This document shows positions 46,901 through 54,294 of a stretch of DNA of 62,654 nucleotides, in pieces. Source of the DNA: Gammaproteobacteria bacterium (lineage in GTDB: Bacteria; Pseudomonadota; Gammaproteobacteria; RBG-16-57-12); contig JAFLJP010000068.1 of the NCBI GenBank assembly GCA_022712945.1, positions 1-62,654 on the forward strand. The letters are read 5' to 3'. The notes beneath the pieces are model-generated. The model saw only the letters and a list, made by a program, of their open reading frames with translations. It had not been told where the DNA came from and did no database searches. The position numbers were made by a program, and so were the translations under genes. How positions within the stretch are numbered: the first letter of the stretch is position 1; every line of letters begins with the position of its first letter.

Positions 46901-49900
46901 TGTGCTTTTGGCTGCAAGAAGTTCAACGCGACTAACGTTTCCAACACGGCTATCGGAATGGTTGGCAGTGTAATGCCAATAATTCGCTCGATAAGTGCAA
47001 ACAGGCTATCCCGTGCCGTAGCATCTGCCAGAACGTTTAATAAACCTTGGCTTGTGTAGCGAAGTGGATCAGCCGTTAGACCTAACCAACCCGCAGAATC
47101 GATACCATAGCGGCTATTATCCGCATCAATTTTTAGTGTGAGCCCCATTTGAGACAACAGCGTGTAGACATCAACAAAGGTCGTATTGCCTTTGAGATCT
47201 TCACAGAGAACATTGACCGCTTCGTTAAGGATCAATGAGTACACACCGTTGCTATCACTAGCCAATGCTTGCCAATTCAGCGTAGCGGCATTTAAATCAC
47301 CAAAGCTGACCTGATGAAGTGTCAAAATCGGTGTTAGTTGTAGCTGCCCCGCCTCATAAACTAAAACAAAGCCCAATTCTGCACTGCCAATACTGAGTTT
47401 TAGGGTTGTATTATTGAGCAGCGGCCCCCCATTACGCGTGATGGTGCTGGTAAAATTAAAGCTAGGATTGGGGTTTTCAGGGGTAGCATCGGTTACCAAG
47501 GCAAGGGTTTTGGCATTCAGCATCGCCCTGTTACTGATGCTTAGCTCACCTTCTGTCACGCTAAATGCGTATTGAGCACCAAAACCAATATGACTGTTGT
47601 CATACCAACAGAGTGCATCAAAGGGCATCGGTGTCGGCATTGCCCAAGGGCTATCAAACGTACCCGCCCCTTGAATCGCAGGCGCTTTATCTAATGAACT
47701 GTCAATAGACCAAGCCAGCAAACCGAGTGCGGCTTTGGCATTATCAGCAGATTTAAAAATATTATTAAGCTGGGTTTTAATATCACCCACGGGGTTATTG
47801 AAGTTAGCCATTGTTAACAGTGGCATATCCGCAGGCCACGTAACGCCCTCGGGCACTTCTGATGCCAGATTTGGCAGTAGGCCAAACACGCCATCAGCCG
47901 CCAATGCCATACGGCTACCATTACGGTAAATTGCCAAGCCAATAATACCGAGCAGTGCGGGGGCAAAAGTAGCAGCCTGCTCTGTCACCAGCGCCTTAAG
48001 TGCCTGTAGGTCACTAATTGATAGTGACTCTGCTAGCAGAGTGTCACTGTTATTAATAACAATGGTCGGCTTCTCTGCGGTTAGATTCCAACCCCAACCG
48101 GCTTCGGTTGACCATCCGGCATTAATGCTCGCCTTATCAACCTTAAACTGACTATCACAGACTGGCGGGGTGGCAAAGGGCTTGGGCAGCTCAATGCCGG
48201 CACCCACATTGGGTAGCCACTGGGCACTAATCGCCAGATCACCTTTTTTGGCAAAACTAAGTCGACAGGCGGTTAATTTTACGTAGGTGACAAACTCGGT
48301 ATTGGCCAGCGTAATAGTGGGCGTTACTGCCACACCAAAATACAATTGCACTTCATCATCAGAGCTGTTTTGCCACACTTGCAGCGCAACCGGTAGAGCG
48401 GTATTGCTCAGTTGTACTTGCCATGGGCTCGCTTGTGTACCACTGCCACTGACCGTTAACTCGGGCAGAACATCGGTACCATGCTGTTGCATCAGCCGCG
48501 CCATATCTTGCACGATATAGGTAAAGGGGAGCTGGTCGTTGCTTAATTTATCGCTGGCTAATACCGATTGGTAATAACGGCCAACGGCTAATAGTGGATT
48601 GGTAATCGCGTGAGTCAATTCACTGGCAGAGAGCGGTGGTTTTACCGGCCAGCTAACCCCATCAGGCAAGGAGCTGGGTGGTTTAAAGCCCACCAAGGTA
48701 GCAACATAACGCCCGACACTATCACTCTGATCAAGCCCTAGAAGCTGACTAATGGCGGCATCAATAGCAGGATAAAGCTCATCTTCCAGAACGTTGGTTA
48801 ATGTCTCTGGGTTAGTCAGATCAATACTGTCGTATTTGCCATTGGGCGTCGTAACATCGACCAAGGCGAATGAAGGAATCACCTTCAAGCCCCAGCCTAA
48901 ACTGACACCTCCTTGCAGTGAGCCAAAGGCGTAGTGGTTATTATCAATAGTGCCTTCAAACAGTGGTTTGCTGGGGTCTTCGTTACCAAACTTAATCCCC
49001 GCATTAAAATTCAAAGATTGTGGGCCAGTATAGGTAATACTTCCGGCATTAAGCTGCAATTCGGCCAGCTCTAAATAGGCTTGTATCTGTAGTGCCGCGT
49101 CCATAGCCGCGACGGGCTTGAAGGCTTTGCTGGAAAAGTCTAATCCGGGATACAGACTACGCACGCCCGATTCATCCACCGTGCTTGCCACCGTCAGGTT
49201 TAAAGTACCAATGCTATCAATGGCATACAGTGGCAGTGTGTAGGGGCTGGAACGAGAACCATCACCTGTGATGGTGGGAGCGGGTTTGCCCATCAATCCG
49301 CTGACACAGGCCAGCCAGTTATTGATAGAGGCGCTATCAGAGAGTAGTTCATTAAACCAAGTGGTTACCGGCTTAGGTAGCGTGCCACCCTCGCTAAGGT
49401 CTTGTATCATCGCCAACCAATCAAGGGTGGGCACTTTTAAATCAGTGCCTTCAACTGTGCTGCTTAAGCCCACCACCGCCAGCAGGTATTTACCTTTTTC
49501 ATGCTGGTCTGACAAACGATACAACGCCGCCATAAACAGACTGGCTGCAATTTCGAGATACTCTTGGCCGGTAATTTGCGCCAACTCTGACAAAGAGCGG
49601 TTTGAGGCTTTGCTCTCTGAAGGGAGTTTAAGCTGAAGGATCTCCATCGAGAGTGAGAACGGGCTACTAGCGGCAAAATCAAGATTAGCAGAAAACTTAA
49701 AACCACCCAGTGACAAACCACCAAAATCAATCATTGGGCTATCACCACAATCGGCCGCGGCACCCAACGTAATCGGATAACCCGCTTGGCCAATCACAAA
49801 CCCCAAGCCATCTGGGCCAACTTTAATTAGTGGAATTAACCCCCAGACACTCATCACTACTTCGTCTGGGCCGACTTCAGCACCACTTAGCTTAACGGTG

Positions 49901-50301
49901 TAACTGTGACGCACACCAAAACCAAAGATCTGCTCACTACCTTGAGAGTAGTTAACGATATTGAGGTCTGTCACCTCTCCTGTTTGTGGATTTCTTAGGG
50001 GAAACCAACGGCCCAATAGGGCGGGGTCTTTAATGGGGATGCCAAGTGCATTACCGGATAGTTCACCCAGTAATTTTTCAAGAATATCGGGGAGCCGATC
50101 ACTGTTATTTTTAAAACCGTCACTGGTATTTTTTAATGGATTAGCAAACCACTGACCATTTAGCGAAAGCTGATCACCAGAAGCGGTGAGCAGGCCAATC
50201 ATCAGGCCAATATCAATCAACAAGGGGTCTAAGGATGAGAAGTCTAAGGCAACTGCAGGAGAGGCTAATTCACGGCTATTAACGTTGCTCGGCGTGTTCA
50301 T
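40969..50301 (-). CDS. Giant DUF6603-type protein (3110 aa)
   Basis: The first gene of the operon encodes one of the longest proteins expected in such a genome. Residues of about 1950-2465 match what I know as DUF6603, with the run LSLPKGIGREYALAYAE, then GGYHVAFQKPDFYP, SIKGDTYFALTPIAVMAGG, FIIAWKPFYFEADIYV and IIWGPPIGGRVEVDW. The N-terminal half holds imperfect repeats of about 265 residues marked by a (I/V)xGxGTxxSPW motif near 344, 620 and 880. Alternating beta-strand patterns dominate throughout. The C-terminus (2750-3110) is a separate beta region. There is no signal peptide, no transmembrane helix and no RTX Gly/Asp nonapeptide repeats. Function is unknown; a large scaffold or hydrophobic-groove protein is possible. 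Confidence 0.85.
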   Translation of the reverse strand: MNTPSNVNSRELASPAVALDFSSLDPLLIDIGLMIGLLTASGDQLSLNGQWFANPLKNTSDGFKNNSDRLPDILEKLLGELSGNALGIPIKDPALLGRWFPLRNPQTGEVTDLNIVNYSQGSEQIFGFGVRHSYTVKLSGAEVGPDEVVMSVWGLIPLIKVGPDGLGFVIGQAGYPITLGAAADCGDSPMIDFGGLSLGGFKFSANLDFAASSPFSLSMEILQLKLPSESKASNRSLSELAQITGQEYLEIAASLFMAALYRLSDQHEKGKYLLAVVGLSSTVEGTDLKVPTLDWLAMIQDLSEGGTLPKPVTTWFNELLSDSASINNWLACVSGLMGKPAPTITGDGSRSSPYTLPLYAIDSIGTLNLTVASTVDESGVRSLYPGLDFSSKAFKPVAAMDAALQIQAYLELAELQLNAGSITYTGPQSLNFNAGIKFGNEDPSKPLFEGTIDNNHYAFGSLQGGVSLGWGLKVIPSFALVDVTTPNGKYDSIDLTNPETLTNVLEDELYPAIDAAISQLLGLDQSDSVGRYVATLVGFKPPSSLPDGVSWPVKPPLSASELTHAITNPLLAVGRYYQSVLASDKLSNDQLPFTYIVQDMARLMQQHGTDVLPELTVSGSGTQASPWQVQLSNTALPVALQVWQNSSDDEVQLYFGVAVTPTITLANTEFVTYVKLTACRLSFAKKGDLAISAQWLPNVGAGIELPKPFATPPVCDSQFKVDKASINAGWSTEAGWGWNLTAEKPTIVINNSDTLLAESLSISDLQALKALVTEQAATFAPALLGIIGLAIYRNGSRMALAADGVFGLLPNLASEVPEGVTWPADMPLLTMANFNNPVGDIKTQLNNIFKSADNAKAALGLLAWSIDSSLDKAPAIQGAGTFDSPWAMPTPMPFDALCWYDNSHIGFGAQYAFSVTEGELSISNRAMLNAKTLALVTDATPENPNPSFNFTSTITRNGGPLLNNTTLKLSIGSAELGFVLVYEAGQLQLTPILTLHQVSFGDLNAATLNWQALASDSNGVYSLILNEAVNVLCEDLKGNTTFVDVYTLLSQMGLTLKIDADNSRYGIDSAGWLGLTADPLRYTSQGLLNVLADATARDSLFALIERIIGITLPTIPIAVLETLVALNFLQPKAQGYAINTPVILQLLQAPVKTLENQCKALLSDQEKVKALLTTLKSASEPVIFGPFCMTLSSTGCITITIKETIVFGKLFEMSGSITFDVAQQKLILDTHFYNGEINLALTPQLTLALPIANPTFSASFEVLVAWGNGTMPVPQPLPIYPFNKDQFINDLAELAPIYALSNFVTGNIENQLLDKYIAAQVILGGIGMAHQNAAGKWLMPALNGLITDPTGWLLSNSVLGNNGSFNLDTFGKVLANIPEVEASNGIGFKKITDGVQLYGLPYKIHLNFTATASQAMLGAGITQFSIAGGKANIENLDLAIALNASYQPSFTGDIVVSGDASLPIKIHVGYNKSFDLSIGQTADNGIELILMPFPGWVPLVKQLANEAAQTLLPTLTDKLLTELEKKAELKPFISKLRTVATDLDVAQLLSDITAAISDSNKDNVGENIANAALAWLIARFDASNVGKTADAITAIFDGVISGVTSKDGLIRYTPSNDKLPITILAGKSDYNQVDQLGIWVQLNIKGSGLVKLAIQPTGIGVSLADSSIQYNLGLDIQVPMGIDNGPALAFAHNSELQNLQLSFDPLGDNSPLKRELYPKFFGQDASGDIGKALLDWLGLVLTQVLPRYISIAVLQTSSVKKWLETPLFTDGPTPANLLIASQLLVKETVGDKSQYVLNTLENLLKITPEAFIANFLKVLLENQVNVLPIKNGGIFLGKKGDSYGIRAQFPDIALGNTTLQLGATDSGWIERAGGTVTDPGIGVYLPITDRPHFDKLAINLINVGMDLGGKGNSNLINLSRFSLKSIEPRVALTVDFAKSSPVSFGAGATAETIAISLAPNTQATGDGGNPVAANILGSGSDSKKENPPVNPAFSIRAGYINNLSVELLDQDGDPADKVWIPVQRSFGPVHANKIGVGWENKDRRLDMLFDGSIGLAGLLVGLQELSVGVPVTEPLNYKKYAFDLQGLDISYKGGAVSMSAGLLKQSDPLLYTGMASLKGAVFALNALGSYGEVEDSNGNKSPSLFIFGMLQVPLGGIPPFFVNGIAAGFSYNRDLTLPDITEVQDFPLVKVSNFTSNDPGQALEQLNEVVKPKIGQYWIAAGIKATSFELIDILALLFVKFGRTFEISVIGLATLSLPKGIGREYALAYAELAIKATFRPDEGIVSVEAQLTPNSFILDKNCRLTGGFAFYLWYSGEYQGQFVISLGGYHVAFQKPDFYPAVPRIGFSWSVSSLVSIKGDTYFALTPIAVMAGGNLDASFNAGPIKAWFRAGANFIIAWKPFYFEADIYVVVGASFTVTVLGVKATITAQIGAGLIIWGPPIGGRVEVDWTVISFSIPFGSSLNTSSSKPLDWSAFEQNFLPKPGDQAPSDASGVNGALNVISDASTELSSDTQTNVLKINYAEGMIPAAEGDSAIKLRTARFTITINSVIPFTQLTPLLGRDITGKTIGIRPMQSSRVESPGSVGLEFWNGSDYIPVHLEKTSLKIVPLNEGAPGSLWSSESFDSDAVPDSKNMLVDGALMGINIVADHQTSFDSIGPFDLLKAFKTELAEALSLPFDQTPDFPAGNVPVQKDQLKTIADTLMADGVITTRNQYLGALSESGFNAPLNPSLIIMAKYVRDILLAPPVLIAPGDYLPAAPTAVMATVAPLMMKSAPTVTAPQPPQLVASTNRFTVSPAADPSASADVIQADATTTSQYINAPKTLSKMAATTQNSAKAPIQQGTSHIWQLDADKADHQLQSQGGQALRVSCFDKHDHLLDHQSYSDDVNIKLPEGTKSLVVKGLKSTACDAGLIGWQANSQILRLNNYYYQSGDVLIHPQCASPVRDGANVVKQGYITAAQMLKENQVQTVNQQIKAGWVETLMPANIRTVAVLIKGAHSNIEFGYAYKLTPEASVSEAYIPSDEQLLVSGVTVLFYNIPLAGGDERFLTVLTEVATGTQLLGVAASGGSIAQLKQSWKDQQLSQHSFDLTGDTSEQSSTMVTVKSLQEQ

Positions 50302-50637
50302 TAGATAAATATCCTTAACTCTAATTTATTCGAAGCGCTCCATCGCTAAGTAGTCACTTTAAATGACTAAAAACACACCACATTGAGAGCAAACCACTAA
50401 TCAAAAATGAAAATTATAAAAAAACGACGAATACACTTATAAAGCAGTTAGAAATAAATAAAAACAACAATATATTACATGAAATAGATATTCCATAAGT
50501 CGCATCAATCTTCATTTAACATCAGGATTTATATAAATTTTATCCTTAAGTCGCTTCGATTTAGGTGTGCCTTTATAAGGGTCGCGATAGGGATTCCGGG
50601 TGACCAGCATTTTTATGGCGACCGTACCAGGTAGCCG
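50302..50637. promoter_or_regulatory. AT-rich leader of the large operon
   Basis: About 336 nt separate the giant gene from folA, both on the minus strand. The sequence is very AT-rich from 50302 to 50560, fitting a promoter region for the 31.5-kb operon, but I cannot fix -10 and -35 boxes with confidence (a TATAAT occurs on the minus strand at 50413-50418). TAAGTCGC occurs twice, at about 50496 and 50548, 52 nt apart, and could be a repeated protein site. AAGGAT precedes the giant gene. No hairpin with a T-run was found after folA. Confidence 0.35.
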
Positions 50638-51126
50638 TTACAAACGCCTTTCCAGCACCAAAAAACTGTAATCATAGCTGTTCTTTTCATCCACCAGGTG
50701 TTCCTCCCGCGACACCTCTGACCACTGATTTTCATCATAGGCGGGAAACCAGCTATCACCTTCAAAATCAGCGTGAATATGGGTAATGTAGAGCTTGTCG
50801 GCAATGTTAAGTGCTTGATTATAGATATTTGAGCCACCAATAATCATCGCTTCATCATCACCCTGCACCGCCTCGGTTGCCGCCTCTAGGCTGTGTACGA
50901 CTGTTGCACCATCAACTTGGAATTGCTTGTTTCGAGTCACTACGATGTTTTTTCGTCCTGGCAGGGGTTTGCCAATCGACTCAAAAGTGGTACGTCCCAT
51001 AATAATTGGCTTGCCCATGGTGCAGCGACGGAACCACTGCATATCCGCAGGTAATTGCCACGGCAGGCGATTTTCAATGCCGATCACCCGCTTATTTCCC
51101 ATTGCGGCGATGATTGAAAGCGTCAT
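50638..51126 (-). CDS. folA: Dihydrofolate reductase
   Basis: The enzyme reduces dihydrofolate to tetrahydrofolate with NADPH. Family marks are visible: SIIAAMGNKRVIGIENRLPWQLPAD at the N-terminus with the Trp and Asp of the folate site, GRTTFESIGKPLPGR, and IIGGSNIYNQAL. The ATG at 51126 has GAGG 6 nt upstream and gives 162 aa; an in-frame TTG 12 nt earlier is unlikely. It lies downstream of thyA on the same strand, as expected since thymidylate synthase generates the dihydrofolate that this enzyme recycles. Confidence 0.96.
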   Translation of the reverse strand: MTLSIIAAMGNKRVIGIENRLPWQLPADMQWFRRCTMGKPIIMGRTTFESIGKPLPGRKNIVVTRNKQFQVDGATVVHSLEAATEAVQGDDEAMIIGGSNIYNQALNIADKLYITHIHADFEGDSWFPAYDENQWSEVSREEHLVDEKNSYDYSFLVLERRL

Positions 51127-51259
51127 TTTTTGCCTCAACTCTTCGTTATTTTCGTACCCAATCGGTCACAGATACCCATATGCTCCCTCTTTCCGTGCAA
51201 AAACGCCTCGATTTGAGGCAAAATCTAAACACGCTGAATAGTTACCATTTTCTCTCTAA

Positions 51260-51334
51260 CCCGGACATTTCATGAGTTTGCGCAAAAATCGCGCAGGATA
51301 TTGGTTTCACAGGAAAATTTATGAATTGTCCGGG
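51260..51334. mobile_element. 75-bp miniature inverted-repeat element with CTAA target duplication
   Basis: The ends CCCGGACATTTCATGAGTTT (51260-51279) and the inverse of 51315-51334 agree at 17 of 20 positions. CTAA lies immediately outside both ends (51256-51259 and 51335-51338), fitting a 4-bp target-site duplication. The right-hand copy contains the thyA stop codon (TAG on the minus strand). There is no coding capacity, so this is a MITE mobilised in trans. It may also fold as a hairpin in the thyA-folA transcript. Confidence 0.65.
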
Positions 51335-52168
51335 CTAAATGGCAATAGGTGCTTTGATATGTGGGTGTGATTCATACCCTAGCAGCTCAAAGTCATCAAA
51401 AGTGAAACTGAAAATATCATCGACCACCGGGTTGATTTTCATCTGTGGTAACGGCAGTGGCTCACGGGCAAGTTGTAGTTTCGCCTGCTGCATATGGTTG
51501 GAGTAGAGGTGGGCATCACCAAATGTATGGATAAAATCACCCACTTTTAACCCACACACCTGGGCAATCATCATCGTCATCAGCGCATATGATGCAATAT
51601 TGAAGGGCACGCCGATAAAAATATCGGCACTGCGCTGGTAGAGCTGGCAGGAGAGTTTGCCATCTGCCACATAAAACTGGAAGAAGGCGTGGCACGGTGC
51701 CAGCGCCATTTTGTTATTTTTAACATTTTTCTGGGGGGAGAGGCTCTCATCGGGAAGATCGGCCACATTCCAGGCAGAGACAATCAGGCGGCGACTATTG
51801 GGGGTTTTTTTAATCTGTTCAATCAGCTGGCTAATCTGATCAATGGTGCCACCATCAGGCTGTGGCCAGTTGCGCCACTGGTGTCCGTATACGGGGCCGA
51901 GGTCGCCATCAGCGGTCGCCCACTCATCCCAGATCGAGACGCCGTTATCTTTAAGGTAGCGGGTATTGGTCTCCCCTTTCAGGAACCACAGTAACTCGTG
52001 AATAATTGAACGCAGGTGGCATTTTTTTGTGGTGACCAGCGGAAAGCCTTCACTCAGGTCAAAACGCATCTGATAACCAAAAACACTCTTGGTGCCAGTG
52101 CCGGTGCGGTCACCCTTTTGGGTGCCTTTTTCGTAAACATGACGCATGAGGTCTAAGTATTGTTTCAT
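51335..52168 (-). CDS. thyA: Thymidylate synthase
   Basis: ThyA methylates dUMP to dTMP using methylene-tetrahydrofolate, yielding dihydrofolate. The catalytic Cys is in [12 protein letters not shown] near residue 159, with the phosphate-binding [11 protein letters not shown] before it and the [20 protein letters not shown] segment after. GDAHLYSNH holds the Asn/His that read the uracil ring. Length 277 aa is close to the usual 264, with a small insertion around residues 140-152 ([15 protein letters not shown]). The gene precedes folA on the same strand, a classic pairing, and lies 25 nt after the methyltransferase gene. Confidence 0.97.
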   Translation of the reverse strand: MKQYLDLMRHVYEKGTQKGDRTGTGTKSVFGYQMRFDLSEGFPLVTTKKCHLRSIIHELLWFLKGETNTRYLKDNGVSIWDEWATADGDLGPVYGHQWRNWPQPDGGTIDQISQLIEQIKKTPNSRRLIVSAWNVADLPDESLSPQKNVKNNKMALAPCHAFFQFYVADGKLSCQLYQRSADIFIGVPFNIASYALMTMMIAQVCGLKVGDFIHTFGDAHLYSNHMQQAKLQLAREPLPLPQMKINPVVDDIFSFTFDDFELLGYESHPHIKAPIAI

Positions 52169-52193
52169 AGTCGCTCACTCTCTTAGATGCTTT

Positions 52194-53390
52194 TTAGCGA
52201 TGTAACACCCGGGAAAAAATGGCTTTAAGGTAGTCTGTTTCTGGAATCGCGGGGTGTACTGGATGATCCGGCCCTTGGTGCCCTTGCTCTAATATCTGCA
52301 TATTACGGTCAAGGTGGCGCGCTGACTGCTGCATGATGCTTTGCAAAGAGCTACGATTCAAGTGGTGTGAACAGGAACCTGAGATCAAAATACCATCTTT
52401 ACTCAGTAACTGCATTGCCATTTGGTTGGCACGGCGATAGGCATTGCTACCCTCTTTAAGATCTTTTTTACGTTTGATAAAGGCAGGCGGATCCAGAATA
52501 ATGACATCAAAATGCTCACGCTCTTCGCGCAGTGCCTTCATTGCCGCAAAGGCATCTCCCTCTAAGCAGCTCATTTTATCGGCCACACCATTCAATTCGC
52601 CATTGTGATGCACTAAATCCAGTGCGCTTGATGAGGCATCGACACACATCACCTCATCGGCTCCTGCAACAGCAGCTTGCACTCCCCAGCCACCGATGTA
52701 GCTGAAAACATCCAGAACCCGCTTACCCTGTACATAGTTTTTCATCCGCGCCCGATTCATTCGATGATCATAAAACCAGCCGGTCTTTTGGCCGCCTCGA
52801 ATCGGTGCTGAAAATTTTACTCCGTTTTCAATCAACTCAGCCTGCTCAGGCACCTCGCCCAGCGCACTCTCCACATAGCTTTCCAAGCCTTCCATCTTGC
52901 GGATACCACCATCATTGCGCAGCAAAATGGCCTTCGGCTTAATCACTTTATCCAGTGCCGCAATCACCTGCTCTTTTATCACCTCCATACCTGCGGTACC
53001 AAACTGTACTACCAGCAGATCAAAATAACGATCAACCACCAGCCCCGGCAGCATATCGCTTTCACCATGCACTAGGCGGTAACAGGGGTGTTCAAAGAGT
53101 CGTTCACGGATGGAGAGTGCAATTTTCAGCCGGTGGGTAATGAGTGATTGATCCAGTTGATATTTGCGATCACGACTCACAATACGGGCACAAATCAGTG
53201 AGTGAGCATTAACATAGCCATTACCTAAAAACTTACCATTATGGGCAATAATCTCAACCGGCTGCCCGGCTGAAAATTCAGTTAACGGGGTCTGCTTGGT
53301 ATCCACTTCATTGCTGTAAACCCAAACATGGCCACCTAAAATACGGCGTTCTTCATTTTTTTTAAGTTTCAGGGGCGCTAAGGTCATCAT
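52194..53390 (-). CDS. Class I SAM-dependent rRNA (cytosine-C5) methyltransferase, RlmI-like
   Basis: The protein has an N-terminal PUA domain (residues 1-80), a linker EEHD-type domain and a Rossmann methyltransferase domain. SAM-binding motif I is VLDVFSYIGGWGVQAA near residue 215, the catalytic LDPPAFIKRKKDL motif follows near 290, and SCSHHL near 345 carries the motif VI Cys used to form the covalent intermediate. Length (398 aa) fits RlmI (396). The ATG at 53390 is preferred; 53411 is a TTG adding seven residues. The RlmI target would be C1962 of 23S rRNA, but close paralogues exist, so I leave the symbol open. Confidence 0.92.
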   Translation of the reverse strand: MMTLAPLKLKKNEERRILGGHVWVYSNEVDTKQTPLTEFSAGQPVEIIAHNGKFLGNGYVNAHSLICARIVSRDRKYQLDQSLITHRLKIALSIRERLFEHPCYRLVHGESDMLPGLVVDRYFDLLVVQFGTAGMEVIKEQVIAALDKVIKPKAILLRNDGGIRKMEGLESYVESALGEVPEQAELIENGVKFSAPIRGGQKTGWFYDHRMNRARMKNYVQGKRVLDVFSYIGGWGVQAAVAGADEVMCVDASSSALDLVHHNGELNGVADKMSCLEGDAFAAMKALREEREHFDVIILDPPAFIKRKKDLKEGSNAYRRANQMAMQLLSKDGILISGSCSHHLNRSSLQSIMQQSARHLDRNMQILEQGHQGPDHPVHPAIPETDYLKAIFSRVLHR

Positions 53391-53420
53391 GTGGTCTCGG
53401 GTGAAAATCAAATGGTTAAA

Positions 53421-53446
53421 ACGAGAAACGCCCCGACGGGGCGTTT
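53421..53446 (-). terminator. Rho-independent terminator
   Basis: On the minus strand AAACGCCCCGTCGGGGCGTTT forms a strong GC stem and is followed by CTCGTTTT. It is 22 nt after the stop of the ODP gene and closes the lipA-gcv unit. Confidence 0.85.
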
Positions 53447-53468
53447 AGCGGTGATGGAAAACCCGGGT

Positions 53469-54251
53469 TTATGGAATTGTATAGTTGCTTTGATCCATCA
53501 AATCCAGACCACACTCCAACTTTTCGACCCAGTCGATAAACTGGCTGATCATCTCTTTGCCTTTAAATGAACAGCCATGCTGGGGCACAATCATCTCAAT
53601 GTCCAGCTGGCGCGCCATATTTGCCCACAGGCGACACGCCTTATTACTGGCCATGTAACGCCGATGAAAACTGGCCATTGCTGGAATATGTGCTTCAAAA
53701 TCGGCAACCGGCTGATCCAGGTCTTTATCTGTTAGCGAGGCACCCAAGTCACCGGAGAAAAGAATCTTGCTGACCGGATCGTAGAAGTGAAAATTACCCA
53801 CAGAGTGTAAAAAATGCGCTGGAATCGCTTTTATTACCGTATCGCCAAACGGTAAGTCCATCCCTTTATCAGGAATCGAGACATAACGACTTTGACCCAG
53901 ATCACGTTTAGTCACTTGCTCCAGGTGCCTGGGAATAAGGTGAGGAAGAAAGCGAGACCACAATTCAGAACAGGCAATTTGACAATTGGTGTAGGTCATC
54001 CATTTGTCCAAAGAGGCGATGATGTCGGGATCCTGATGAGAGGCGATAACATAGTCCAGCTCTTTGATGGTGACGTGTTTGATCACCTCCATAAATAGTG
54101 GGGTGTAAGTCAGGTCGCCACCTGGATCAATCAACGCAGTGTGGCGATCATGAATCACTAAAAATTGGTTGGCCTGTATTCCATCACCACTAACCAAGTT
54201 TTCAAACGCTAGGCAGCGATGATTGCCATCATTGAAAAGTTCAATTGCCAT
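53469..54251 (-). CDS. ODP-type metallo-beta-lactamase-fold protein (flavodiiron-like diiron domain)
   Basis: The fold matches the diiron domain of flavodiiron oxygen/NO reductases, present here without the flavodoxin domain. Metal ligands are visible: SHQDPD near residue 84 replaces the usual HxExD, PAHFLHSVGNFHFYDP near 145, and FSGDLG near 167, with a final PQHG near 230. Such free ODP proteins are linked to oxygen or redox sensing. An AAGGGGATCGG sequence precedes the ATG. It lies 43 nt downstream of the PfkB gene and ends the gcv unit before a strong terminator. Whether it is catalytic or a sensor is open. Confidence 0.87.
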   Translation of the reverse strand: MAIELFNDGNHRCLAFENLVSGDGIQANQFLVIHDRHTALIDPGGDLTYTPLFMEVIKHVTIKELDYVIASHQDPDIIASLDKWMTYTNCQIACSELWSRFLPHLIPRHLEQVTKRDLGQSRYVSIPDKGMDLPFGDTVIKAIPAHFLHSVGNFHFYDPVSKILFSGDLGASLTDKDLDQPVADFEAHIPAMASFHRRYMASNKACRLWANMARQLDIEMIVPQHGCSFKGKEMISQFIDWVEKLECGLDLMDQSNYTIP

Positions 54252-54294
54252 CCGATCCCCTTCCTACTTTAAGATCATTCTTATAGCCCCTAGC

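Noticed and set aside
34826..50301. Tc toxin, Rhs/YD-repeat toxin or contractile injection system
   Set aside because: No YD repeats, no sheath, tube, baseplate, AAA+ ATPase or Tc signature was found among the large proteins.
18782..50301. Genomic island with integrase and attachment sites
   Set aside because: No integrase, tRNA gene or direct-repeat pair was found at its borders; horizontal origin is possible but not shown.
51260..51334. Terminator for thyA
   Set aside because: The inverted repeat lacks a T-run on the minus strand and has a flanking CTAA duplication, which is better explained by transposition.
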